Shown piece after piece: positions 1-8,628 of a DNA stretch of 64,000 bases. Position 1 is the first letter of the stretch. Each line of letters starts with the position of its first letter. The position numbers and the translations under genes are program-made. Source of the DNA: Bacteroidota bacterium. GTDB lineage: Bacteria; Bacteroidota; Rhodothermia; Balneolales; HLUCCA01. A model generated the notes under the pieces. That model saw nothing but the letters and a program-made list of their open reading frames with translations. It was not told where the DNA came from and searched no databases. Location: contig JAFIEZ010000018.1 of assembly GCA_020832235.1 (NCBI GenBank), positions 124,001 to 188,000 of the forward strand, in the 5' to 3' direction.

Positions 1-1286
1 TCGCTTTCTATGCCTTTAAACACCCGAAAGCGCACACCTTCTTTGTCGAACTGCTCGTTCAGTGCGTCAATTTCCTTCCATTGCTGCTGCACGCGTCGGG
101 CGTCGAGTCCGCCGGCATAGGCCGCAGTGCGTGAGTGATCGGTGAGTCCGAGGTACTCATAGCCACGTTCGATACAGGCGCGGGCCATGTCTTCGATGCT
201 GTACTTGCCATCGCTCCAGGTGGAGTGGGCGTGCAGCACACCTTTGATATCGGTGGCTTCAACCAGATCGGCTGTTTCGTGCTCGGCAAACCAGGCGACC
301 TCACCACGGTCTTCCCGCAGTTCGGGCGGCACCCAGCTCATGCCCAGCTTGCGGTAGATGTCGGCTTCGGAGGTGTAGTCCACCGGCTGATCAAAATCGG
401 TGTTTCCATCCGACCCGAGCTTGAATAATCCATACTCGTTGAGGGCCATCTGGCGTTCGCGGGCGCGCTGACGCAAGGCTACATTGTGCTCCTTGCTGCC
501 GGTAAAGTACATCAGTGCGGCAGGAAATTGCTCGGGTTTCACGATGCGGAGGTCTACCTGGCGGCCTTCACGGCTACGCACCGAGCTCTTGGTGTCGCCC
601 CTGCCCAGCACTTCCAGCACACTTTCGTGGGAGGTAAATGCGTCGAAAAGCGGCGCTGCATCGCCGGCATCAGCTCCGATCAGAATATCAATGTCGCCGA
701 TGGTTTCCATACTTCGACGAAACGATCCAGCGACGGCTATTTCCTTCACGCCCGGTTTGTCCTTAAGCAGGGCAACCATCCTGTCGGCAATGATCTGAGC
801 TTCGTCAAGCCGGCATCGCTCGGCGAACTGCTCCATCCAGGCGATAGATTTCAGGATTTTTCCGGCCGACTTCTCGCCCATTCCTGCCAGCGCGGCTACC
901 GAGCCGTCTTCGCAGCGGGCTTTCAGCTCATCCAGCGTAGTTATGCCCAGTTCCTTGTGGATTTTATACACTTTTTTGGGTCCCATGCCGGATATATCCA
1001 GCCAGCGCACCAGGTCTTTGGGTACTTTATTTCGCAGACTAACGAGGGCCGGAATTTCACCGGTTTCGAACAAGGCGTAAATATCGTCGGCTATAGACTT
1101 GCCGATGCCCTTGATGCTGGTAACTTCATTATTTTCAACCAGGGTGGCGATGGGCGTATCGAGGGACTCCATCGTTCTGGCGGCCCGGTCGAAAGCTATG
1201 GCTTTGAAATCGTTGGCACCGTCGAGTCGAAGCAGGATGCCGATTTCTTCCAGGAGTTCGGCTACATCTTTATTTGTAAAGGACAT
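1..1286 (-). CDS. polX: DNA polymerase/3'-5' exonuclease PolX with PHP domain (3' end missing)
   Basis: Translating the minus strand from the ATG at 1286 gives about 428 codons that run off the left edge without a stop, so the C-terminus is missing. The order of parts is that of bacterial PolX: an N-terminal helical region rich in hydrophobic repeats (residues ~5-40), two helix-hairpin-helix glycine motifs (KGIGKS, SGMGPK), then the polymerase palm with GSFRR and GDIDIL near residues 185-200 and a further Asp in RQVDLR. A PHP phosphoesterase domain starts near residue 345 with HAHSTWSDG and later LTDHSR, both metal-binding. PolX enzymes fill short gaps in base-excision repair and the PHP part gives 3'-5' exonuclease or AP-site processing (family knowledge). 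The family is normally ~570 aa, so roughly 140 residues lie outside the window. Start chosen because it is the first ATG giving the conserved N-terminus. Confidence 0.93.
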   Translation of the reverse strand, partial: MSFTNKDVAELLEEIGILLRLDGANDFKAIAFDRAARTMESLDTPIATLVENNEVTSIKGIGKSIADDIYALFETGEIPALVSLRNKVPKDLVRWLDISGMGPKKVYKIHKELGITTLDELKARCEDGSVAALAGMGEKSAGKILKSIAWMEQFAERCRLDEAQIIADRMVALLKDKPGVKEIAVAGSFRRSMETIGDIDILIGADAGDAAPLFDAFTSHESVLEVLGRGDTKSSVRSREGRQVDLRIVKPEQFPAALMYFTGSKEHNVALRQRARERQMALNEYGLFKLGSDGNTDFDQPVDYTSEADIYRKLGMSWVPPELREDRGEVAWFAEHETADLVEATDIKGVLHAHSTWSDGKYSIEDMARACIERGYEYLGLTDHSRTAAYAGGLDARRVQQQWKEIDALNEQFDKEGVRFRVFKGIES

Positions 1287-1565
1287 TCAAAAAGGGATTC
1301 AGAGATTCAAATTGACATCGGTAATATACACAGTTACGATAACTGCATTCTATAACCATGTGGCAGGCAACTGAATTCCGGGAGTCTTACGAAATAACCC
1401 TAGAGATGGTACTTTTTTGCCAATTTTAAGATAGGCCGAATCATCAATTCATTTACCGAATGAAAGCAAAGCCGAATCGTGTTTCGGTTTCATTGCATAT
1501 TTGAATATCTTCCGTGATGTAAGCGCTTACGTAGCGCAGGAAATAACCTCAAGCATCTATTCGCC
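1287..1565. other. Divergent intergenic region between polX and the MFS transporter
   Basis: This 279-bp spacer holds the promoters of two divergent genes. The only clear element is the 12-bp perfect palindrome at 1519-1530. A box CATATTTG at 1496-1503 differs by one base from the Bacteroidota -7 consensus TAnnTTTG and lies just upstream of the palindrome, which would put the operator at the start of transcription of the transporter gene. No open reading frame in it looks real. Confidence 0.5.
1519..1530. promoter_or_regulatory. LacI/CcpA-type operator palindrome
   Basis: GTAAGCGCTTAC is a perfect 12-bp palindrome with the central CG typical of LacI-family operators, 36 bp before the transporter start codon. 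It fits a catabolite-type site TGWAANCGNTNWCA in all but the last base. A LacI-family repressor of a sugar regulon is the likely reader; its gene is not adjacent. Base matches are seen directly; the regulator class is inferred. Confidence 0.6.
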
Positions 1566-3305
1566 ATGAAAAAAAAACCACAGTTATCCTTTTTCCAGAT
1601 CTGGAACATGAGTTTCGGGTTTCTGGGAATTCAGTTCGGTTTTGCCCTTCAAAACGCCAATGTCAGCCGGATTTTTGAAACACTGGGTGCCGACGTATCG
1701 CAGATCCCCATTCTTTGGATTGCCGCACCTGTTACCGGACTCATCGTTCAACCTATCGTTGGCTACCTTAGCGACAACACCTGGAACAGTTTTGGCCGGA
1801 GGCGCCCTTTCTTCCTGGTTGGAGCTATTCTGGCTTCGGCGGCCTTGCTCATCATGCCGAACTCGCCTTATCTGTGGATGGCGGCAGGGATGCTTTGGAT
1901 TCTGGATGCATCCATCAATATCACCATGGAGCCTTTCCGTGCCTTTGTGGGCGACATGCTTCCATCCGAGCAACGTACCAAGGGATTCGCCATGCAGTCG
2001 TTTTTCATCGGTGTTGCGGCCTTTATAGGATCGTTTTTGCCCTGGATGATGACCAACTGGTTTAATATTTCCAATACCGCTCCTGAGGGAGTGATTCCTG
2101 ATTCTGTTAAATTCTCGTTCTATTTCGGTGGTGCTATCTTTTTCGCCGCTGTAATGTGGACCATATTCAAAACGAAGGAGTATAGTCCACAAGAGCTGAA
2201 AGAGTTTGATGAATATGAAGCCAAGGAGCTGGGGCTCGCTGAAAAGTTTGAACGTCCTGAGCTGCCGGCCGATGAGCTGGCTAAGCCCAAATTGTTTCAT
2301 GGTCCGATTTTAGGTGTCATTGGTGCTGTTTTGTCGGCCGTTGTGTATTTCGCATCACTTGAGCAAGAGTTATACATCCTCACCGTAGGTATCGCACTAA
2401 TTGGATTGGTACTGATATTGTCTGGATTAGTGCAGAAGAGAGGCAAGAAAAACGGTCTCACCGTTATTTTCGATGATCTTTACATGATGCCTAAAACCAT
2501 GAAACAGCTCGCTATTGTGCAGTTTTTCTCGTGGTTTGCGCTGTTTGCCATGTGGATTTACACCACATCAGCGGTAACTACCCATATTTACGACATGAAA
2601 ATGGGTGCTACGGAAGTAGCTGAGCTCACCATCGCTGCTGAAGGCCTGAATGACAGAACAGATGCCGAGTGGATTGGTCGATTGCCCCGTATTCAACAAG
2701 ATTTACGCATGTTTCAGGAGCAACTGGATGCGGGACAGTCCAACGTAACGGCAAGTATGCGTATAGTGAATTTCTTTCTGGAGGAAGGTCGGGTGGAGCT
2801 TACCGACGGTATGCGGGCCACACTCCAGCATATAGAAAAAGAATACAACGAAGGAGCCGACTGGGTAGGGGTTTCGTTTGGTATCTATAACGGATTTGCC
2901 GCGATTGTTGCCTTTCTGTTGCCTGTAATCGCGGGATATACGAACCGGAAAATAACCCATGCTATATCGCTAGTAATTGGTGCGGCAGGCTTAATCTCTA
3001 TCTATTTCATCAGTTCACCCATGATGATGCTCGTATCTATGGTTGGGGTGGGCCTGGCTTGGGCCAGTATTTTATCGATGCCCTATGCCATACTTGCGGG
3101 CGCACTTCCATCGAATAAAATGGGCGTTTACATGGGAATTTTCAACTTCTTCATCGTACTACCCCAGATTTTAGCTGCATCTATACTTGGCTTTATCGTG
3201 GGCAGCCTTTTTGGCGGTCAGGCTATTTATGCCCTCATACTGGGTGGATTTAGCTGGATATTAGCCGCAGCACTGGTTGTCTTTGTAGATGATGTAGACG
3301 GATGA
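1566..3305 (+). CDS. MFS transporter, GPH/SLC45-like sugar:cation symporter
   Basis: A 579-residue polytopic inner-membrane protein. The N-terminal half carries the MFS motif between TM2 and TM3 in the form GYLSDNTWNSFGRRRP, the pattern of glycoside-pentoside-hexuronide and SLC45 (sucrose/maltose) carriers. A charged cytoplasmic stretch at residues ~200-240 separates the two halves. Residues ~344-430 form an unusually long soluble, helical, acidic insertion after TM7 (see findings). The C-terminal half resumes with typical membrane segments. Substrate cannot be read from sequence, but the LacI-type operator in front suggests a mono- or disaccharide. The gene stands alone and is followed 26 nt later by a hairpin. 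The ATG at 1566 starts directly with the basic KKK leader seen in these carriers. Confidence 0.85.
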   Translation: MKKKPQLSFFQIWNMSFGFLGIQFGFALQNANVSRIFETLGADVSQIPILWIAAPVTGLIVQPIVGYLSDNTWNSFGRRRPFFLVGAILASAALLIMPNSPYLWMAAGMLWILDASINITMEPFRAFVGDMLPSEQRTKGFAMQSFFIGVAAFIGSFLPWMMTNWFNISNTAPEGVIPDSVKFSFYFGGAIFFAAVMWTIFKTKEYSPQELKEFDEYEAKELGLAEKFERPELPADELAKPKLFHGPILGVIGAVLSAVVYFASLEQELYILTVGIALIGLVLILSGLVQKRGKKNGLTVIFDDLYMMPKTMKQLAIVQFFSWFALFAMWIYTTSAVTTHIYDMKMGATEVAELTIAAEGLNDRTDAEWIGRLPRIQQDLRMFQEQLDAGQSNVTASMRIVNFFLEEGRVELTDGMRATLQHIEKEYNEGADWVGVSFGIYNGFAAIVAFLLPVIAGYTNRKITHAISLVIGAAGLISIYFISSPMMMLVSMVGVGLAWASILSMPYAILAGALPSNKMGVYMGIFNFFIVLPQILAASILGFIVGSLFGGQAIYALILGGFSWILAAALVVFVDDVDG

Positions 3306-3330
3306 GTACTTCAGCCCCTGAGTCGACGGG

Positions 3331-3351
3331 AGTGAGGGTACATCCCTCACT
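3331..3351 (+). terminator. Hairpin terminator after the MFS gene
   Basis: AGTGAGGG and CCCTCACT form an 8-bp perfect stem with a 5-nt loop, followed by TTTAG, 26 nt past the transporter stop. The T-tract is short, so this alone may be a weak terminator; two further hairpins follow within 125 bp. Confidence 0.5.
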
Positions 3352-3371
3352 TTAGCTGCGTATCCGATATG

Positions 3372-3395
3372 CACCGCGTGTACACACACGCGGTG
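3372..3395. other. GC-rich hairpin with 9-bp perfect stem
   Basis: CACCGCGTG and CACGCGGTG flank a 6-nt loop. There is no T-run on either side. It lies between the two terminators separating the convergent MFS and lipoprotein genes and may be an RNA-stabilising structure or the remains of a terminator. Confidence 0.4.
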
Positions 3396-3433
3396 GCAGA
3401 CATAATCCGGTGACATACAACACCTCTGCATAT

Positions 3434-3473
3434 AAAAAAAGGCTGGCTTGCTTAACGCAAACCAGCCTTTTTT
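3434..3473. terminator. Bidirectional terminator, copy 1 of a 39-bp duplicated hairpin
   Basis: Seven A's, a GGCTGG/CCAGCC stem continued by TTGC/GCAA with one mismatch, a 5-nt loop and six T's make a terminator usable from both strands. It sits between the convergent MFS gene (+) and lipoprotein gene (-). Bases 3434-3472 are identical to 5275-5313. Confidence 0.85.
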
Positions 3474-3493
3474 ATGTACCATCAACGAAATAC

Positions 3494-5125
3494 TTAGAGC
3501 TTACCCATCACATCGGTGTAGAGTCCACGTATTTGAGAACCGGTGTTTCGAGTCACAGAGCCATGAATGGTTATACTGCTAGCTTCACCAACAAATTCAA
3601 TTGTTGAATTGCTGTTCATAATCAAGTTGCCATAGATAACCAATGAACCTTCAACTCTGAGGATTGCACCGGAATTGACAATCAGCGATGTATTCCCATG
3701 GAGTTGTCCGAAAGCGAGAGATCCACGCATACTGAACAGCGCATTTGAGTTAACATTTAACTGGTTGGAAACAACAAGAGATCCACAAAATGTAAGCTGA
3801 TTATTAACATTGATTCCTTGAAGCGATGCTGCACCAGAGTAGATGAAAACATCATTTGAGTTAACGTTCAACCAAGAAGGACCGTTGTATGGAATTGCTC
3901 CGTCACAACTGATTATCACCTGTTCATCCGGCAATTCACGTCTGAGAATTTGAAGTCCTTCTGCACCGGCTGCTGCATATATATATTCATTTTCAGCCTG
4001 CACAAAGTTTGTAGATCCTCCTAATAAAGCTACGCCTAGATTGGTAAACGAACCGTCAGCATATCTGGCCATACTTAGTCCCGCAGCACCATTTGCCATC
4101 CAAAGTATATTATCGGTTACAGATACAGCGTTGGTAACAATTTCAGATGGGAGTTGTGCGTCATCTAAAGAGATAATTTCGATGTGCTGAATCAAATTTC
4201 CGGAATTTGTTCGGTATAGAGCTGCACCCATTTCTCCTTCAGCTACAAGCAAATAGGATTCATAGAAAGCTGCTGTACGTTTTGCATTTGGTGATGCTGT
4301 TCGCTCTGAAAAGCGTCGCAATTCTGTAAGGTCGGAAGCATTGTATAAGAATGCACCCTCAGAGCCGCTCACTACAGCAAGTGTTCCGTTTTCGTACGCA
4401 ATTGAACGAACATCCTGCTTATTGACAAATGCTTCGACCTGGAAAGATTGTGTATTAACACGGGATATCCCTCCTTCTGCGCCACTGCTAACGTAAAGGT
4501 AAGTATTCCCGAACGCTAAATCTGTGCCGGCAAAACCTGGCAGAGCTATGATTTCAACATTTCCGGTGAATTGAGATCCATTAAAACGAATCCGGCCTAA
4601 AACAGCGGCTGTCTCAACCCCCGGATATCGGTCCCTGTCTCGCGCGCCGGCAAAATAAACATAATCGTTGTCGGCAATGACAGCACTCACATCAATAGAA
4701 GTAAATATGATTTGGCTTAAGATTTTAGGGTCGTGAGCCTGACTAACATCAACATACTCTATGGCTCCAAGATACTCAGGCCCCATTCTGTTGTAGCCTA
4801 CAAAGGCTCGATTGTTACGAGTATACACATGTGAAGCTGTGAGTGTTTGACCATTATACTCGGGAGGAAGGACTGTAGCAATTCGAGTAAGTGTTTGGTC
4901 TGTGCTTGGGGTTGTGTCGTTCTCAGGGAAATCTGTTATCCACTTATTTGCACTGCTACCTGAAGAGGTAACATTTACAGCACCGGCTGTACCAATCGTA
5001 ATTCGGGTTGACAGCTCCGCTGTATTGGAATTAATGATTACTTCTTCGTCTTGCTGACTACTGTTGCCATAAAAGCTGCAGGAAGTAAGTAAAACGGCAA
5101 TAAGAAGAACTGAATATTTTTTCAT
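3494..5125 (-). CDS. Lipoprotein with LVIVD-type propeller and Asn-rich beta-helix-like tail
   Basis: A 543-residue exported lipoprotein: the signal peptide ends in a lipobox LLTSC (Cys16). Residues ~70-390 contain regularly spaced strands of the type AIEYVDVSQAHDPKIL and YIYAAAGAEGLQIL, matching the LVIVD-repeat beta-propeller family found in many Bacteroidota surface lipoproteins. From residue ~410 the sequence changes to short repeats with LNVNSN, FCGSL, LIVNSG and LRVEGS. These resemble a polymer-forming or right-handed beta-helix domain, with about 10-11 residues per strand-turn. No catalytic motif is visible. The gene is transcribed alone; the same 39-bp terminator lies on both sides of it. 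The ligand is unknown; a structural or adhesive role at the outer membrane is an inference. Confidence 0.75.
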   Translation of the reverse strand: MKKYSVLLIAVLLTSCSFYGNSSQQDEEVIINSNTAELSTRITIGTAGAVNVTSSGSSANKWITDFPENDTTPSTDQTLTRIATVLPPEYNGQTLTASHVYTRNNRAFVGYNRMGPEYLGAIEYVDVSQAHDPKILSQIIFTSIDVSAVIADNDYVYFAGARDRDRYPGVETAAVLGRIRFNGSQFTGNVEIIALPGFAGTDLAFGNTYLYVSSGAEGGISRVNTQSFQVEAFVNKQDVRSIAYENGTLAVVSGSEGAFLYNASDLTELRRFSERTASPNAKRTAAFYESYLLVAEGEMGAALYRTNSGNLIQHIEIISLDDAQLPSEIVTNAVSVTDNILWMANGAAGLSMARYADGSFTNLGVALLGGSTNFVQAENEYIYAAAGAEGLQILRRELPDEQVIISCDGAIPYNGPSWLNVNSNDVFIYSGAASLQGINVNNQLTFCGSLVVSNQLNVNSNALFSMRGSLAFGQLHGNTSLIVNSGAILRVEGSLVIYGNLIMNSNSTIEFVGEASSITIHGSVTRNTGSQIRGLYTDVMGKL

Positions 5126-5274
5126 AACAGGTAAATGAGTGAACAGGAAATCGTAGAATGATTATCGTCATAATTACACATTACAATAGTACAGTCAATT
5201 CTTGTTGTTTATAATTTAAATCATCTAATTATTGATCTTTCAGCAATATTATTTGTTAGAATTTCACTGTAAAC

Positions 5275-5313
5275 AAAAAAAGGCTGGCTTGCTTAACGCA
5301 AACCAGCCTTTTT
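5275..5313. terminator. Bidirectional terminator, copy 2 of the 39-bp duplicated hairpin
   Basis: Identical over 39 bp, in the same orientation, to the hairpin at 3434-3472. On the minus strand it lies 45 nt after the stop of the metalloprotease gene and so ends that transcript before it reaches the propeller lipoprotein gene. Confidence 0.85.
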
Positions 5314-5357
5314 ACTTCAATTTGTGTTGCCTGTCAACGGCAACGAATCAGTCTGAA

Positions 5358-7877
5358 TTATCTAGGATCCAGAATCTGATCAATTCTTCGCTCCAGATCG
5401 TTCAGGTGAACACGGGTAGCGCGGTCACTGGTACGGGTTTTGGCACGAGCCACATCCGCCTTAAGTGACTCTAATTGCTCACGTGCTATAGGACGTATAT
5501 CACTTTGGCTCACACTCACCGGTGTAAAACCAAGGAATGCACGTGCTGCAGGCGGAATATTCGGCAATTCTTCCGTCATCAAAAACTCCATACGTTCTAC
5601 GTATGCACGCTGCAGATTTCTACGGTGTACATCAACAGCACGATTGTTTCTGAGCTCACGGAATACGCTGGCACGCAAATCATCCATAAATTCGAATGCA
5701 GAGTATGTACCTGTTGCACGACGCTCATATTCTATTAGTCGGGCCAGGCGCTGCGGATTGGTAATGTTATTCAATACCGCAACTTGCTGACCACGGAAGG
5801 TTTCGATAAAGGATGCCTGATTCACACGATCCAGAATCTCTGGATTCATCACCCAAGTCGGGGATGTAAACGCATACTCATCCAAAAATGCCATCGCACG
5901 TTTGGCCGTAGCACGGTCAACCGGAGTGTAAACGGCACCTCCCTGTTCAAAGGTCTTATGATCTTCATATACACCACCGATATTAGATGCAACATGCCCC
6001 ATATATCGTGACCACTGACCGATAATTTGACCATAGAGTTCTTCCAGATGTGAGAAGTCCTGTCCGTCTTGAGCAATCCAGCTTACCAGATTGTTCGTGA
6101 TTACTTCGAGGTTTCGGACTCCGTAATAACTGGCACGCATTGCATCATCGCCAAGGTCTTCGTTCTGCGAACGCGGATCAATACGGCTGCTGGTTTGACG
6201 GCCGAAGAAATAACGGGGGTCATCGGCACGTTCAACGATCCACTGATTCAGGATTTGCTTCTGATCGCTCTTCGGCATGTCACCAAACCAGGTGTATCCC
6301 CACTGAACCGACCAGATATCATACTCACCCACACGTGGATAGAAATTGGTAACACCATCGCCCGGCTGCGCGATATAATTAAATCGGGCATAATCCATAA
6401 TAGATGGAGCTGTACCGTGATTCGAGGTAAACGTTGGTGAACGCAATGAATCAACAGAATATGCAAAGCTAGACCCAAAGTTATGGGGAAGCCCGAGGGT
6501 ATGCCCAACTTCATGAGCAGAAACGAAACGGATGAGTTCTCCCATTACTTCTTCGCTCATATCCACAAAACGAGCCTCCGGATTGGCCGCTGCAGTCTGT
6601 ATGAAAAACCAATTTCGCAATAGATTCATCACGTTGTGATACCATCCGATAGACGAGGTAATAATCTCACCACTTCTCGGATCGCGAACATGCGGCCCAT
6701 AAGCGTTCTGAATTGGAGATGCGAAATAGCGGATCATGGTATACCGGGCATCTTCCGGATTAAATTCAGGATCTTCTTCCGGTGTTGGAGGCATTTTACC
6801 AAAGATTGCATTTTTAAATCCAGCGGCCTCAAAGGCTACCTGCCAGTCGTCTACACCTTTGGCCAACCAATAGCGATACTGCTCCGGAGTAGCCGGATCG
6901 ATGTAGAAGATAATCGGTTTAACGGGTTCAACCGGTCCGCCCTCGCCGCGTCTCCAAAGCTCGTACGCTTCGGGATCTTTAGGCTCGAGTCTCCATCGAA
7001 CAATGTTATTCACTCGCTCAGCACGGTGCACTTCACGACCGAAATCAACCTGGTTCATTGCGAAATAACCTACACGCTGATCCAGCTCCCGGGTTTGCAT
7101 CGGCACTTCCGGCAACAGTACCATTGAATGATTGATCTCCAGGGTTATGGCTCCGGTAGATGCATTGGATGGAGGTCGACCGGCCTCGTAGGTAAACAGT
7201 TTACGCACTTCGATGTTTTCAGGAAAACTGCGCACACTCTCGATGAAAGAGCGACTGGGATCGAGACGGCGTACCTGAAACGATGTGCGGCGATTCTGCT
7301 GAAGCCCCAATGTTGGAACATCGGTTGAGAACAGGTTGGTTACATCAATAACGGTACCTGTAGAATCACTGTTGAGCGCTTCGATGTTGAATGCCATTAC
7401 AATGGGCTCAAAATTTGAGTTTCGAACAGCCTCAGCTATCGGTAACTCGGAATCGGCCACATTGTTGAAAGAAACAACACGTAATAAAATTTGTCGGTCG
7501 CGTCGTTCCCAGCGCAACGTCTGGTTATTCAACGTCTCGCCGCCATAACCAATACCATCTGCGGTACGGGCAATTCGCGATACCATGAGCATTTCGCGAC
7601 CTAAAAGGGAATCGGGGATTTCGTAGAAATATTTTTCGTCTTGTTTGTAGACAGTGAATAGTCCTTCGTCTTTTTCAGCTGAAGATTTAATTACATCGCT
7701 GAATTTCTTGATTTCAGTACTTGCAGCACCGGGTCTGCGGGCTCCGGGAGCCTGGTTTACTGTCGGGCGAACGGCAGGAGCGTCATCCTGCTTTGAAGAG
7801 CTCCCGAACAGTGCGCAGCCGCTCAACATAGATGCCGACACAATTACTAATGCCAGTGATCTCAATGAAAAATGCAT
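5358..7877 (-). CDS. Zinc-dependent metalloprotease lipoprotein (DUF5118-DUF5117-DUF4953)
   Basis: An 839-residue lipoprotein with signal peptide and lipobox LSGC near residue 21. A low-complexity linker leads into an N-terminal domain (residues ~55-150), a middle domain, and a zincin catalytic domain with HEVGHTLGLPHNF beginning at His455 and a Met-turn (SIMDYARFNY) about 35 residues later. These are the hallmarks of the metzincin-like DUF4953 family, whose Bacteroidota members are large exported peptidases. The three His and the Glu of the zinc site are all present, so the enzyme should be active. Substrate is unknown; the position outside the inner membrane suggests peptide or protein scavenging. 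It stands alone, with a terminator 45 nt downstream. Confidence 0.9.
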   Translation of the reverse strand: MHFSLRSLALVIVSASMLSGCALFGSSSKQDDAPAVRPTVNQAPGARRPGAASTEIKKFSDVIKSSAEKDEGLFTVYKQDEKYFYEIPDSLLGREMLMVSRIARTADGIGYGGETLNNQTLRWERRDRQILLRVVSFNNVADSELPIAEAVRNSNFEPIVMAFNIEALNSDSTGTVIDVTNLFSTDVPTLGLQQNRRTSFQVRRLDPSRSFIESVRSFPENIEVRKLFTYEAGRPPSNASTGAITLEINHSMVLLPEVPMQTRELDQRVGYFAMNQVDFGREVHRAERVNNIVRWRLEPKDPEAYELWRRGEGGPVEPVKPIIFYIDPATPEQYRYWLAKGVDDWQVAFEAAGFKNAIFGKMPPTPEEDPEFNPEDARYTMIRYFASPIQNAYGPHVRDPRSGEIITSSIGWYHNVMNLLRNWFFIQTAAANPEARFVDMSEEVMGELIRFVSAHEVGHTLGLPHNFGSSFAYSVDSLRSPTFTSNHGTAPSIMDYARFNYIAQPGDGVTNFYPRVGEYDIWSVQWGYTWFGDMPKSDQKQILNQWIVERADDPRYFFGRQTSSRIDPRSQNEDLGDDAMRASYYGVRNLEVITNNLVSWIAQDGQDFSHLEELYGQIIGQWSRYMGHVASNIGGVYEDHKTFEQGGAVYTPVDRATAKRAMAFLDEYAFTSPTWVMNPEILDRVNQASFIETFRGQQVAVLNNITNPQRLARLIEYERRATGTYSAFEFMDDLRASVFRELRNNRAVDVHRRNLQRAYVERMEFLMTEELPNIPPAARAFLGFTPVSVSQSDIRPIAREQLESLKADVARAKTRTSDRATRVHLNDLERRIDQILDPR

Positions 7878-7981
7878 TATTCGAATGGTTTGATAGGATT
7901 ACTTGTTTTGGTAGGTAACATGCAGCAGATTTTATGTTAATTTTCTGCATGAATCGAAAAATATAGGTAATTATATAGCCC

Positions 7982-7989
7982 TATCTTTG
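7982..7989 (+). promoter_or_regulatory. Candidate -7 box for the DUF2721 gene
   Basis: TATCTTTG matches the Bacteroidota -7 consensus TAnnTTTG exactly, 80 bp before the ATG at 8069. No TTG at the usual -33 distance is visible, so the promoter is only half supported. Confidence 0.4.
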
Positions 7990-8068
7990 CAGACCTACAT
8001 TTTTTTACTAAATCATTAACAGGCTTATTCCGCCCAAAAGTCTCCCACCATCTAGTATATTGCTGCTT

Positions 8069-8461
8069 ATGATGTCTCTGAATATTTCAACACCGGCCCT
8101 GTTATTTCCGGCTATATCCCTGCTTCTGCTGGCATACACCAATCGCTTTCTGACCATCGCCAGCCTCATCAGGCAGCTGCATACACGGTACATGGAAAAT
8201 CCACAGCCTCAAACCCTGGGACAAATTCAAAATCTGAGGCACCGGGTACGCCTCATCAAAGACATGCAGTTGTACGGTATTATTAGTCTGCTCCTGAGTG
8301 TTGTGTGTATGTTCGCGATTTACGCCGGATACAACCTGGCAGCTAATATTACGATGGGACTCAGCTTGGTGCTACTCATTATTTCGCTGGCATATTCTGT
8401 CCGTGAAATTCAGATATCTGCAGATGCGTTGAAGATCTTGCTCGCCGATATGGAGAAATAG
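8069..8461 (+). CDS. DUF2721 family membrane protein
   Basis: A 130-residue protein starting at the ATG at 8069 (an upstream TTG at 8060 is possible but has no support; the next codon is also ATG). An N-terminal hydrophobic helix (ISTPALLFPAISLLLLAYTNRF) is followed by a polar helical stretch with QIQNLRHRVRLIKDMQLY and two further membrane helices. This is the layout of DUF2721, a family of short three-helix membrane proteins with no known function. It is not in an operon. Confidence 0.7.
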   Translation: MMSLNISTPALLFPAISLLLLAYTNRFLTIASLIRQLHTRYMENPQPQTLGQIQNLRHRVRLIKDMQLYGIISLLLSVVCMFAIYAGYNLAANITMGLSLVLLIISLAYSVREIQISADALKILLADMEK

Positions 8462-8628
8462 CACCCTCTGCAGGCAAACCGAATGTTAAAGGCCGTCGGG
8501 TACCGTTAACCAGATGGTCATATTGAATTGCAGCTATTGGTTTGTTTGGGAAGCACCGATCTGCTACCCTGAAATGCTCTGCATGGGTGTGAACCAACGT
8601 GGTCGTACGAACTGAAAATAAGATGCCA

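Noticed and set aside
486-1355. 289-codon plus-strand open frame
   Set aside because: It is antisense to polX, whose motifs are unmistakable on the minus strand; the plus-strand translation has no family resemblance.
3434-5313. Insertion sequence bounded by the duplicated 39-mers
   Set aside because: The copies are direct repeats with terminator structure, and the gene between them is a lipoprotein with no transposase motif.
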